NCBI RefSeq assembly: GCF_000153705.1
Contig: NZ_DS022272.1
Location: forward strand, 3,440,332-3,504,331
DNA: 64,000 nt
Direction of reading: 5' to 3'
Origin: Fulvimarina pelagi HTCC2506
GTDB lineage: Bacteria > Pseudomonadota > Alphaproteobacteria > Rhizobiales > Rhizobiaceae
The notes below the pieces were generated by a model that was not told the origin of the DNA, did no database searches, and worked only from the letters and a program-made list of their open reading frames with translations. A program made the position numbers and the translations under genes. Positions within the stretch are counted from its first letter, which is position 1. Every line of letters starts with the position of its first letter. Positions 1 to 8,137 of this stretch are shown in pieces.

Positions 1-2333
1 TCCGCCTGGAGTTGACCTACCTCGCCGACCGGGACATGCTCGTCATCGACCAAATCGGCGTGACCCGGAGTTGCGAGACGCTGATAGCGGGCCGGCTCGA
101 CGCCCTGCCAATCCCCATCAACACCGACGGGCTCCTCTTCAGGGCCTCCGAGGGCCAGGGGCGCGTTGCCCGTGCCCAAACCCTGCAGGCCCTGACGGAC
201 CAGGACTGCCTAAGCTACCTCGACCTCTTCGATGCGACCGGCGGCAACCTCTTCGCAGACCCGGAGGGCATGGTCCAAGTGCTGGGCGTGGATCTCCTGC
301 GCTGGGAGGATAAGCACGCGCTGCGCTATACCAATCTCGTACAGGCCTGCTCTCGCCAGTTCGACGCCCTGCTGCGAGGAACGACCGACGTGGGGCTGGC
401 CAGGCGGCTGGATAGGAATCGTGGCGTGCGAGGGGTGGTAGCGCCGCTGAACCGACCACCGAGCCAGCGAGGGTCGGATGGCCGTTATGCGGCGGTCTTG
501 GCTAGAATTCACGAGCCTCTTCTTCGCGAGCTCCTGATGGCGCGCCGCCTCGTGGTGGAGGGAGTCCTTTCCTCCCACGGAGTGGCCCCACCGACCGATG
601 ACCTTAACCCGGATGGCCTGCTCTTCACTGGCTTCTATATCCCGGGAGGTCACCACCTCGGCGCCGGCTTCGTCCCGCTTCGCCTCGCCGCCGAGGACTG
701 CACGCGCTTCTACAGTTGGCAGGCCGACTACGAGACCTACCGGATCGGCAACTACCAGATCCATGGCGGCCTACTCGACCGGGACGGCCTCGTGCGGGTT
801 TTCGGGAAGCCGGTCGAGGCCTGGACAAAGGCCGACGGGAACATCGTCGAGCAGATGCGAAAGGAGTCTTGCCCGGCGCTCGTCCGGACGTCCGGCGCCG
901 CCGCCCTTCGCGAGGCGCATGACCGGGCCGAGGCCGCCAACACCTTCTACGGCTGGCAGGCGCTTGAGACGCCGCCATCCACGGGCATCGGCGCGGCCAT
1001 ATGGCCAGAGGTCGAGCGCCTCATGCGGGACGTGGCCGCGAATTCCGCCAACACTGAGGCGCGCGTGGCAGCGATCGAGGCCGCCCCCGCGACGCTGGAC
1101 CTTATCGCTCGCATCGACGAGCAGCTCGCGACCATCACGCCGCCACGCGGTGCCGTGGCGCCCTACCTGACTGATGAGGAACGGACCGATCTCGGTGAGC
1201 GCCTTCTAGCGGAGCGCCGACGGACGGGCGAGGCTCTTGCGGATGAGACGCTCGAGCGGATTGCCAACTTCCCGCCGGATGTCGAGGGCGTGCGGCAGGG
1301 GCAGGTCGAGGCGGATCGCATGATGGCAGTCTTCGGGACCTACGGGCTCGACGAGGCCCGCAACAGGCTGTCGGCCGGCTGGGCCGCCGCGGCACGGGAC
1401 CGGGTTCTCGCGCTCTGGCCCGGCTACGTGGCCGCAGCGCGGGCGACTCTGGACGATCTGGCGGGCAACGGCTTATCCGAATGGCGGATCCTTGCGGATC
1501 AGAGCGACACGATCCTCTACCTCAGTCAGTACGTCGACCTGCGCCTGTCCGAGACGGATGGCGGCGCGCTCGACGAGCTGCGGGCGCGGCGTGCCGAAAC
1601 GGCGAACGCCATGCTCGCAGGCTCGAGCGAGGCCCTAATAGGGTGGGCCCGCGACTTGCCGCCCTCGCGCGGCGCGAACGCCGCGCTCGATGCCTTCGAA
1701 GAGGCGGTTGCTGCGTCGGGCGGCGATCTCGCTACGCAGCTGGAGCTCCGCGACGCCATCGCCGCCACCCGCGCCGCCTACAATCCGCTTGGCTTCGCCC
1801 GCCCGGACATTGCCGATGCCCTGATCAGTCGCCGCTGGGCGGAGGTCTCCATGTACGACCTGGAGGACATCGCCTATCTCACCACCGCGCTGCGTCGGTA
1901 CCGGGAGGAATGCCCGAATGCCCTCGACCGAACGCTTGGCGCAGGCTCGGCAGCAGCGGTGGGGGCCTTCGTCATGCGCCTCGGCAACAGCGCCGTGCGC
2001 GCCGCCGTCTCCGAGGGACCGCGGAATCAGGAAGAAGGCATGCGGATGGTTATGCTGTTCTTTCACAACGTCGCCAACCAGCCCGGCTGCCGTCTCGATG
2101 CGTACGGCAACGTCGTCGGCTGCGTCTCCGAGGAGGAGTTCTTCGCGGGGCAGGAATTCATCCTGACCTCGGGCGTCGGAGCGTCCGACGCCAACCGCCT
2201 GCTGGCACAGGGCTGCGAAGGCGAGCCCGCCCGCGCCTTCCTTACCGGGCTCGCAGAGTACGTAGCCCGCAGTGGAGGTGGTTCGGGCGGATTGCTCCAA
2301 GTCCTCGGATTCGAGGAGGCGCTACGCCCATGA
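1..2333 (+). CDS. Large protein of unknown function, 5'-partial
   Basis: I do not recognise this protein. The reading frame is open from the first bases of the window, and the first start-like codon (TTG at 12) has no ribosome site, so the gene almost certainly begins upstream. About 777 codons are visible. The product is acidic-to-neutral, rich in Ala, Arg, Glu and Leu, with long predicted helical stretches in the second half (roughly residues 340-600) and no obvious signal peptide or membrane segment in the visible part. Its TGA stop at 2331-2333 falls exactly where homology of the neighbouring SRAP pseudogene ends, so the C-terminus may itself be set by a recombination junction. GC-rich codon use supports real coding. 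Function cannot be inferred from context. Confidence 0.75.
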   Translation, partial: RLELTYLADRDMLVIDQIGVTRSCETLIAGRLDALPIPINTDGLLFRASEGQGRVARAQTLQALTDQDCLSYLDLFDATGGNLFADPEGMVQVLGVDLLRWEDKHALRYTNLVQACSRQFDALLRGTTDVGLARRLDRNRGVRGVVAPLNRPPSQRGSDGRYAAVLARIHEPLLRELLMARRLVVEGVLSSHGVAPPTDDLNPDGLLFTGFYIPGGHHLGAGFVPLRLAAEDCTRFYSWQADYETYRIGNYQIHGGLLDRDGLVRVFGKPVEAWTKADGNIVEQMRKESCPALVRTSGAAALREAHDRAEAANTFYGWQALETPPSTGIGAAIWPEVERLMRDVAANSANTEARVAAIEAAPATLDLIARIDEQLATITPPRGAVAPYLTDEERTDLGERLLAERRRTGEALADETLERIANFPPDVEGVRQGQVEADRMMAVFGTYGLDEARNRLSAGWAAAARDRVLALWPGYVAAARATLDDLAGNGLSEWRILADQSDTILYLSQYVDLRLSETDGGALDELRARRAETANAMLAGSSEALIGWARDLPPSRGANAALDAFEEAVAASGGDLATQLELRDAIAATRAAYNPLGFARPDIADALISRRWAEVSMYDLEDIAYLTTALRRYREECPNALDRTLGAGSAAAVGAFVMRLGNSAVRAAVSEGPRNQEEGMRMVMLFFHNVANQPGCRLDAYGNVVGCVSEEEFFAGQEFILTSGVGASDANRLLAQGCEGEPARAFLTGLAEYVARSGGGSGGLLQVLGFEEALRP

Positions 2334-2730
2334 TCGAGGCGAAGACGGCAAGCGGCCGCTCCTCGGAGAGCGCGATCCAGACCGGCACTTTCTTGCCGCC
2401 CGCGCGTTCGTACTCACTGAAGGAGGTGAACGCCACCACGCAGCGATGTTCCGGCGACAGCCAGCGCCGCCAGTGCGGGCTCTTTGTGTTGCGGATGTTC
2501 GTGACGCCGGGATCCGTCTTGCGATCCTTCGTGACGAACTTCGGCGATGGCATGCCCCAGCGCATCATCGTCAACTCGCGATCGCCGTCATATCCGTTTC
2601 GCACCACCGGCGCTTCCATGTCCGGGAAGACGCCAGGTAGGCTCGGCAGGTTGCCCGTGCGATCGGTCATCGCCTTGGTAAACTGCCGGATCGCCGCCTA
2701 GCCCTTGGTGATCGAATAGAGATTGCACAT
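2331..2730 (-). pseudogene. SOS response-associated peptidase (SRAP/YedK family), decayed remnant
   Basis: SRAP proteins (YedK/HMCES) form a thiazolidine crosslink with abasic sites in single-stranded DNA through Cys2. Reading the minus strand from ATG at 2730 gives MCNLYSITKG, the conserved start with Cys2, then an in-frame TAG at 2700-2698 where relatives usually have a CAG Gln codon. The same frame then continues with family hallmarks: NLPSLPGVFPD, ELTMMRWGMP, TNIRNTKSPHWRRW, the RCVVAFTSFSEYE block carrying the active-site Glu region, and RPLAVFAS. Similarity stops abruptly near 2331-2343. The usual C-terminal third, with the HPKAMPVIL-type segment and its catalytic His, is absent. The gene therefore carries both a nonsense codon and a 3' truncation. 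No frameshift is seen between the two lesions, which suggests recent decay. Confidence 0.82.
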
Positions 2731-2841
2731 CGTCGGGCTCGCCGCTATCCGCTGACTTTTCCGCAAGAGCCTCGCAAGTGGCTGAATCAGTGGACTCGAT
2801 CAACCGCCAATCGAACCCACAACCGCAACCAAGTTCAGGCT

Positions 2842-5800
2842 TCAAAGCCTTGGCCGCTCTGCGGGCGCCGATATAGACAGCTTTCGGCCATAGTTTTCGG
2901 CGTAGGCGGCGAGATCGAAGAGTGCATACGCCAGCACCAGCCCGCGCGAGCTGCCAGCGATCTCAGCGATGACCGTTGGGCCACAGCTCTCCCAGGCTTG
3001 AGGATCATAAACCCTACCGCTAGCACTGGCGCCACGAGTTGCACCGCCCAGAATGTTGATCTCGGGAAGGTAGAAGTCTCCCGGCAAGCGACCGTCCCGT
3101 TCCCCCTGACCCTCCATAACCTCCATCGCCCGGGGCGCGTAGCCATACCAACGAACGTTCGCGTTGCAGCCGCCGGTCCGAAGCGCCGAACCTGCTTCCC
3201 ACGGCGCTTGGACCGCTGAACCCGGCGCGTCCGCAGGGTCAGAACCGAGGTGCTCGGTCCACACGATAGTTTCAAGGTTTGCATCTTGAACGGCCGGTTC
3301 GCCGTATTTCTCCTTCAGCTGTGCAAAGACGTCCTTCTTTGAAACTGCTCCTTGCACCTTGAGCGCTCTCGAAACTGCAACGACATGGCCGCCGCCCGGC
3401 TCGGAGGTGTGCAGGAGAAGGTGATCGTCGCCATCGCGGTCCGTGTATGCTCGAAAGAATGCGAACGGGGCGCTTGGGTCGTAGTTATGTCCGCGGGAGC
3501 GCTCTAGATGGATCTCGCTTGCCCAGCCCACGTCTACGACCTCGCGCACGAGGCGGTCGGCGTCCGCAAAAGGCATGCCCAGCCGTATGCCGGCAAGATC
3601 GGCCCTCTGGTCGAGATCGTCTGCGGTGGCGGCGCGCTCGCGCGCCGCCGCGAGTCGCGCCGCAGCCTTGTCTGCCAGCAAGCGCGCCACCTGGCGGCTC
3701 GCTTCTACCTTCTTTTCCAACTCAACCTGTTGAGCGGCGTCCTCTTGACGCCGAAGGACAGCGGCCGCTTGTAAGCGCGGTGCCACACCCTCATCGAACG
3801 TGACGTCGTAGAACGCTTCCGCCACGACGTCGCGGTCGCCGTCAGCGAGCCTCAGGTGGGCCGCGACGGGCTCGATCGCGAGGGCGACCTTGATGCCTTC
3901 CCCATCGTCGGTCTTCCACATGTCGACGGCGCGCGCCTCAAGAATGGTCTCGACGCCGCGGCCGTCGAGGCTGGCATCGGCCGGCAGTGAGACCCGATAG
4001 GCGTCGCGCTCGTCCGGCAGCAGGAAGAAAACCTCGACCTCCCCGATGCCGGGGATTTGGCCACGCAAATATGGGCTTATTCGAAACAGGCGCCCGGCGG
4101 GAACGTCGAGCTGCTGCGCCACACGCTCGAGCGGCTCGGTGCTGCCGGACGACATCTGAGGGAAGATGCTTGCGCCGTCGGCGGTCGCGTCCTCTCGCAT
4201 GTGCTCGAGCGTGGCGGTGCGGGTCGGAACAACGATGGTATCCGGCGGGGTCTCGGCGCGCGCGCGCATCCACGAAGCGAACCCTGCTTGGCGGCTCTCA
4301 TCGAGACTGCTGCCGCGGGCGATGTCCCCCACCGCCGCCGGATCGAAGAAGGGTGGCCACACGTCGTCGAAGTCGTCGCCGAACCGCAACGGGAACGCCT
4401 CGACATCTGCCCGCGCCCGGGCCAGCTGCAGCACCGTCGATGCATCGATTGGGATTAGGTCAAACGCCGCAGCCAGGACATTCAGGGTGTCGGGGTGAAG
4501 GATTGGCGGCCGCGTGGGCGAAGCTGCGACCGTGGCTGCTGACGGCAGGGGTTGAGCGCCCAGCGTTCGTATGGGCTCGGTCGAGGCTTCGTTCATGACG
4601 TGCACGTCCCTAACGTCTACGTCGAACGACAGCCTGTGCGCGCCGCGCGATGTTTCTGCCTCGCGCAACGCCGTCAGATCGGCCTCGACCGCTAACACGG
4701 CTCCGGACATCCCTCCCGCGCCACCTGCCGTGAGTGTTTCGCGGAAGGAACGGGCATCGGTCTCGGGCACCTCGATGAAGGAGGGCAGTCGATCGATCGG
4801 CACCTTCGCTTCGGCAACGATACGGGTCTGGCCGGCACTCCATTCGACCGCACCGTAGCCGCCCTCGTTGAGGTAGATGTTCTCACACCCAAGTCGCGAC
4901 TGCTCGATCGAGAAACCGGATCGCTCGAAGTCGTACTCGCCCAACTGCAGCTGACAAATCACCAGCACCGACAAGGGCAGCGCGAAGGAAGCGGCTGTTA
5001 TCTCCTCGATACCGCGCTCCCTCATGGCTTCCACCAAAGCGCGGCGATCGAACTCGTCGATCCTCTCGCTCCAACGCACGTCTTCCCAGGTTTGTTGATC
5101 CTTCCAGTCCTTCAGGAGGTCGGCGTCGAACCCCCGTTCGCGGAGCAACGTGGCGCGGGCCTGCGATGGTACCAGCGCAAGTGCAGCTAGGGCGAACTGA
5201 TTGTCCGAGAGCAGTTCCGGCGTTGTGGTGACGACGTATCGGAGCACATGCTCCGCTAGCTGGCGCGTCTGATCCTGAGACGGAACCGGCTGACCGCGAT
5301 CGTCGCGCAGCTGCCTGCCGCCGGAGACTATCTGCTGTTCTCTCCAGAACGGACCAGACAGCATCGACGGCTGTACTGGATCAGACCCACTAGGCGGAGG
5401 TTCGGCTTCGCCCTCAGCAGATACCGCACTGTCACTGGACGTGGCCGTTTGGCTCTCCCCCTTGATGTGAGAGAGCAGCGCACGATCGAGCTGGCCCGTA
5501 ACGACGAGCCCATTCTCGGTTTGATACCGCGAAACGCCAGCTAGCGTTCGGGCTCCCGCGATGCCGTCAGCTGATCCGACATCGTAGCCCAACGCGTGGA
5601 GCCGATCCTGCACAAGCGCGATGTCGGCACGGTTCAATGGTCGGTTCGCCTGCGCGGACGGCGGCTCGGGGCGTTGCGCCTGGTCTGCCGCCGGATCGCC
5701 GACAAGGGGCGACACAGCGAGGTAACGCGTCGAGATCCAGCCGCGGCGGCCGTTGTATACGGTCTCGCACCACGAGCGTTCCGCGCTCTCCGCGATGCAG

Positions 5801-6255
5801 TTAGCAATCGGCAAATCCGCGACTTCGCTTGGCACGCTCCCGTTCACGTTGCCACCGAACCCGGGCGCGGATCTTAAGTTCAGCGCGACGCCATTGGGGT
5901 GGGCCGCGCGGCCTTCACCCAGCGATGCTGGCGTCTCGAAGCAGCATCCGACGTAGCCAGAGTGAACCCAACCGGTCACTCCAACGTTGGCGGTATTTGC
6001 AACGCGGACCTGCATCCACGGGCCAGATCGGCCGCCGTTGGCATGCATTAACGTCGTTGGCCCAAGCTTTGCGAGCCTATGCCCGGCACGTGTGCTCGGA
6101 TGACTCCTCAGCGCAACGAAGTTGTCGCCTTTTAAATCGACACCCTGAACATAGTGGTACTGGTTGGCCAACGCGCCAGCGCTCGGCACAATGACCGAAA
6201 GCGCGCCTAAGGCAGAGAGAAACGCCGCGCGAATTCTTAAGTATGGCGTTGTCAC
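2842..6255 (-). CDS. Secreted SH3-like / peptidoglycan-binding domain protein
   Basis: Large exported protein of 1137 residues. I place the start at GTG 6255 because it begins a clean signal peptide (VTTPYLRIRAAFLSALGALS, cleavage near residue 30). An open frame continues 41 codons further upstream but only through a hexamer repeat. After the signal come two bacterial SH3-like domains (about 32-105 and 116-182, each ending in a GW-type segment such as VTGWVHSGYVG and RRGWISTRYL). A PG_binding_1 domain follows (about 207-264: ALVQDRLHALGYDVGSADG). The remaining ~870 residues are unassigned. They include an Ala/Arg/Glu coiled-coil near residue 880 and a C-terminal part beginning DLAGIRLGMPFADADRLV, a module seen in other secreted alphaproteobacterial proteins. 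A cell-wall-associated role is inferred from the domains only. It is downstream of and transcribed away from the copper-protein region. Confidence 0.78.
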   Translation of the reverse strand: MTTPYLRIRAAFLSALGALSVIVPSAGALANQYHYVQGVDLKGDNFVALRSHPSTRAGHRLAKLGPTTLMHANGGRSGPWMQVRVANTANVGVTGWVHSGYVGCCFETPASLGEGRAAHPNGVALNLRSAPGFGGNVNGSVPSEVADLPIANCIAESAERSWCETVYNGRRGWISTRYLAVSPLVGDPAADQAQRPEPPSAQANRPLNRADIALVQDRLHALGYDVGSADGIAGARTLAGVSRYQTENGLVVTGQLDRALLSHIKGESQTATSSDSAVSAEGEAEPPPSGSDPVQPSMLSGPFWREQQIVSGGRQLRDDRGQPVPSQDQTRQLAEHVLRYVVTTTPELLSDNQFALAALALVPSQARATLLRERGFDADLLKDWKDQQTWEDVRWSERIDEFDRRALVEAMRERGIEEITAASFALPLSVLVICQLQLGEYDFERSGFSIEQSRLGCENIYLNEGGYGAVEWSAGQTRIVAEAKVPIDRLPSFIEVPETDARSFRETLTAGGAGGMSGAVLAVEADLTALREAETSRGAHRLSFDVDVRDVHVMNEASTEPIRTLGAQPLPSAATVAASPTRPPILHPDTLNVLAAAFDLIPIDASTVLQLARARADVEAFPLRFGDDFDDVWPPFFDPAAVGDIARGSSLDESRQAGFASWMRARAETPPDTIVVPTRTATLEHMREDATADGASIFPQMSSGSTEPLERVAQQLDVPAGRLFRISPYLRGQIPGIGEVEVFFLLPDERDAYRVSLPADASLDGRGVETILEARAVDMWKTDDGEGIKVALAIEPVAAHLRLADGDRDVVAEAFYDVTFDEGVAPRLQAAAVLRRQEDAAQQVELEKKVEASRQVARLLADKAAARLAAARERAATADDLDQRADLAGIRLGMPFADADRLVREVVDVGWASEIHLERSRGHNYDPSAPFAFFRAYTDRDGDDHLLLHTSEPGGGHVVAVSRALKVQGAVSKKDVFAQLKEKYGEPAVQDANLETIVWTEHLGSDPADAPGSAVQAPWEAGSALRTGGCNANVRWYGYAPRAMEVMEGQGERDGRLPGDFYLPEINILGGATRGASASGRVYDPQAWESCGPTVIAEIAGSSRGLVLAYALFDLAAYAENYGRKLSISAPAERPRL

Positions 6256-6297
6256 AAATGCTGGCCCCCACGTTCGATAGGAGCAGGGATTACAGTC

Positions 6298-6345
6298 CGC
6301 CGCGATCGCGATTGCGATGGCGTCTGCGTCTGCGTCTGCGTTCGC
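6298..6345. repeat. Degenerate hexamer tandem repeat
   Basis: Eight consecutive 6-nt units with period-6 structure: GCGATC, GCGATT, GCGATG, then GCGTCT three times, GCGTTC and GCGAGT. On the minus strand it would read as alternating Ala-Asp/Ala-Ile if the large SH3 gene started further upstream. It sits 43-90 nt upstream of the preferred GTG start, in the 5' leader or promoter region of that gene, and may be prone to slippage. Confidence 0.7.
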
Positions 6346-6456
6346 GAGTTGAATAGCGCACCCGTAACGCAGTCGCAAAGAATAGATGAAAATTCGAAAG
6401 AAGCAACCTTGCGGTAACTAACCTAGAGTTCGACGGACTATCCGGAGTTCGTCGGC

Positions 6457-6702
6457 TCAGCTTCCGGGCGTGTGTGTAGTATGCTTATAAAAGGCTGTTC
6501 CCTCGACCATATCGAAGCAATGGTCGGCGTAAGCCCAAACCTGATCTTCTAAGAAAACTCCTTGAACTTTCCATGTGGGGCGAGGGCTCGAGGTCAGCTT
6601 CTTAGCTTGAACGATCCAGACCTGCCGTCGGCTTCCGGCCCGCTGAGGCCGGAAGCCGACGGGCTGGAGAACGTCACCTTTCGAAGCGAGCGAGGAGCTC
6701 AC
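6457..6702 (-). CDS. Possible small hypothetical protein (weak)
   Basis: An 81-codon frame starting at GTG 6702 with no clear ribosome site. The C-terminal half (WKVQGVFLEDQVWAYADHC) looks protein-like, but the N-terminal part is encoded by one arm and loop of a perfect 16-bp hairpin, which argues that at least that part is not under coding selection. It lies in the otherwise empty 620-nt stretch between the SH3/peptidoglycan-binding gene and the copper-binding protein gene. No family is recognised. It could be the remnant of a longer gene or chance. Confidence 0.22.
   Translation of the reverse strand: MSSSLASKGDVLQPVGFRPQRAGSRRQVWIVQAKKLTSSPRPTWKVQGVFLEDQVWAYADHCFDMVEGTAFYKHTTHTPGS
6625..6662. 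repeat. Perfect 16-bp inverted repeat (hairpin)
   Basis: Arms 6625-6640 and 6647-6662 are perfectly complementary around a 6-nt CGCTGA loop; the core arm is GTCGGCTTCCGGCC. Neither side has the T-run of an intrinsic terminator. It could be a REP-like palindrome, a protein-binding site or a transcript-stabilising hairpin. Confidence 0.85.
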
Positions 6703-6875
6703 TGAATGGCGATGATGAGTAAAAGACAGCCGACTTTTTCGAGATGTAAATAAAAATAACTATTCAGACAAGCGCAAACGCGCCATCTCCATGAATGTAT
6801 CCAGAAGAACACCTCGGAAAGTCGCATAAAAGCTTTATGATACTATCCAGACGGTGCTCTTCTATTGACGCATCA

Positions 6876-7208
6876 TCAGGCTGCCATCTTCCGACAACTT
6901 TCGGCCGATTGTCTGCACGCTGCGACGCAGTCGTCCATATCGCCGACCCGTTCGCACTCTTTTGCACATTCCTCGCAGATCTCGGCACAAACCGCACAAA
7001 CGCTGGGCGCATGCTTCGATCCGATGACCATAAGGTGAGAGGCCGTGCGGCAGATTTCGGCGCAGGCATGCATGTGAGTAAGGTGCTGTTCCTCAGCATG
7101 CTTGCCACCCATTCGAAGGCAATGACCAGTCGCCATTGACAGGCAGGAGCGATAGCAGGCGAGGCAGTCGTCGATACAGGATTGCATCTCTGAAGAGGCG
7201 TTGCTCAC
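6876..7208 (-). CDS. Four-helix bundle copper-binding protein (Csp-like, DUF326)
   Basis: Small Cys-rich cytosolic protein of 110 residues resembling the Csp copper-storage family, in which Cys residues line a four-helix bundle and bind many Cu(I) ions. The start is GTG 7208, six bases after an AGGAGAA ribosome site; the open frame extends further upstream without one. Repeated CxxxC-type spacings are visible: CIDDCLACYRSC, HACAEIC, VCAVCAEICEECAKEC, DDCVAACRQSAESC. His and Met residues (GHCLRMGGKHAEEQHLTHMHAC) cluster around the second helix, as in this family. No signal peptide is present, so a cytosolic copper store or buffer is likely. It sits 133 nt downstream of an SDR gene on the same strand, which may form part of the same stress operon or have its own promoter. 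No intact copper exporter is nearby. Confidence 0.85.
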   Translation of the reverse strand: MSNASSEMQSCIDDCLACYRSCLSMATGHCLRMGGKHAEEQHLTHMHACAEICRTASHLMVIGSKHAPSVCAVCAEICEECAKECERVGDMDDCVAACRQSAESCRKMAA

Positions 7209-7341
7209 GGTAATTCTCCTGTTGCCGCAGATTGAAACATGCGAGACGGAGAGCGGCAGAAGAACCGTCTCGGTATTGACACTTGATAACAAGCTCGAAT
7301 GCCCACGAATTCGCGGCTGCAATGGCGCCGTAAACATTGGG

Positions 7342-8124
7342 TCAGTCCGCTTTTTTCGGCTTGGCTAGATGCCGGTGCATTTCTGCCAGAAGGGTATCAG
7401 GAACAATGCCTGCAAAGGCGGTCTGCACCTTGTTCATGAGACCGCTCGCGACCTCGGCGTTGCCGTCTTTCATAGCCTCGTACCCCGATCTCGCCACCAT
7501 CGCGGGATCGTCCTTCATCTCGCTGGAGCCCATCGGGCTGTCTTCCATGTCCCCTCTCTTGAACACCTCCGTTTCGGTCGGTCCCGGTGCGAGGCAGGTC
7601 ACGGTGACGTTCGTATCTTTCAGTTCGTTTCGCAGCGCGTAGGAAAAGCTTTCGAGGAAGGCCTTAGTCCCATTGTAGACCGCCATGAACGGACCGGGAA
7701 TGCGCCCGGCGATCGATCCGGTGATGAGAATGCGTCCCTGGTCGCGAGCGCGCATGCGGTTGCCGACCTTGTGGATCAGCGATAGCGTTCCGGAGATGTT
7801 GAGATCGACGAGGTTTCGCCAGTCGTCCAGCCTCTGATCTAGAAACCCGCCGCCGAGGGTTCGCCCTGCGTTCGCGAGCAGAGCGTCGACGTCGCGGTCT
7901 CCGATCTTGTCCCAGAGCGCAGCGACGCCGTCTTCCGTCGACAGATCGGCTTTCACGGCTTCCACTTTCGTGCCGAGGCGACCGAGTTTGTCGGCCGCCT
8001 CGTAGATTTCTTCTTCATGCGCGCAGACGATCAGGTCGTACCCGTCCTCGGCGCAGCATTTGGCGAGTTCGTAGCCGATGCCGGTGGAGGCTCCGGTCAC
8101 GACCGCGAGTGGTGCGGCGGTCAT
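7342..8124 (-). CDS. SDR family NAD(P)-dependent oxidoreductase
   Basis: Classical short-chain dehydrogenase/reductase of 260 residues, a normal length. The cofactor motif TGASTGIG is at residues 10-17, NAG at 85-87, the catalytic Ser at about 137, and Tyr150-x3-Lys154 (YNGTK). Its closest general resemblance is to the DltE/YqjQ type of SDR; substrate unknown. ATG 8124 follows a GAGGAGA ribosome site. It is the third gene of a tight minus-strand operon: SRPBCC protein, zinc alcohol dehydrogenase (13-nt gap), then this gene. That arrangement suggests a shared role in aldehyde/alcohol or stress metabolism, which is inference. Confidence 0.9.
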   Translation of the reverse strand: MTAAPLAVVTGASTGIGYELAKCCAEDGYDLIVCAHEEEIYEAADKLGRLGTKVEAVKADLSTEDGVAALWDKIGDRDVDALLANAGRTLGGGFLDQRLDDWRNLVDLNISGTLSLIHKVGNRMRARDQGRILITGSIAGRIPGPFMAVYNGTKAFLESFSYALRNELKDTNVTVTCLAPGPTETEVFKRGDMEDSPMGSSEMKDDPAMVARSGYEAMKDGNAEVASGLMNKVQTAFAGIVPDTLLAEMHRHLAKPKKAD

Positions 8125-8137
8125 CGGTTCCGTCTCC

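Noticed and set aside
2775..2825. tRNA-like T-arm (GGTTCGATT on the minus strand)
   Set aside because: No acceptor or anticodon stem can be formed around it.
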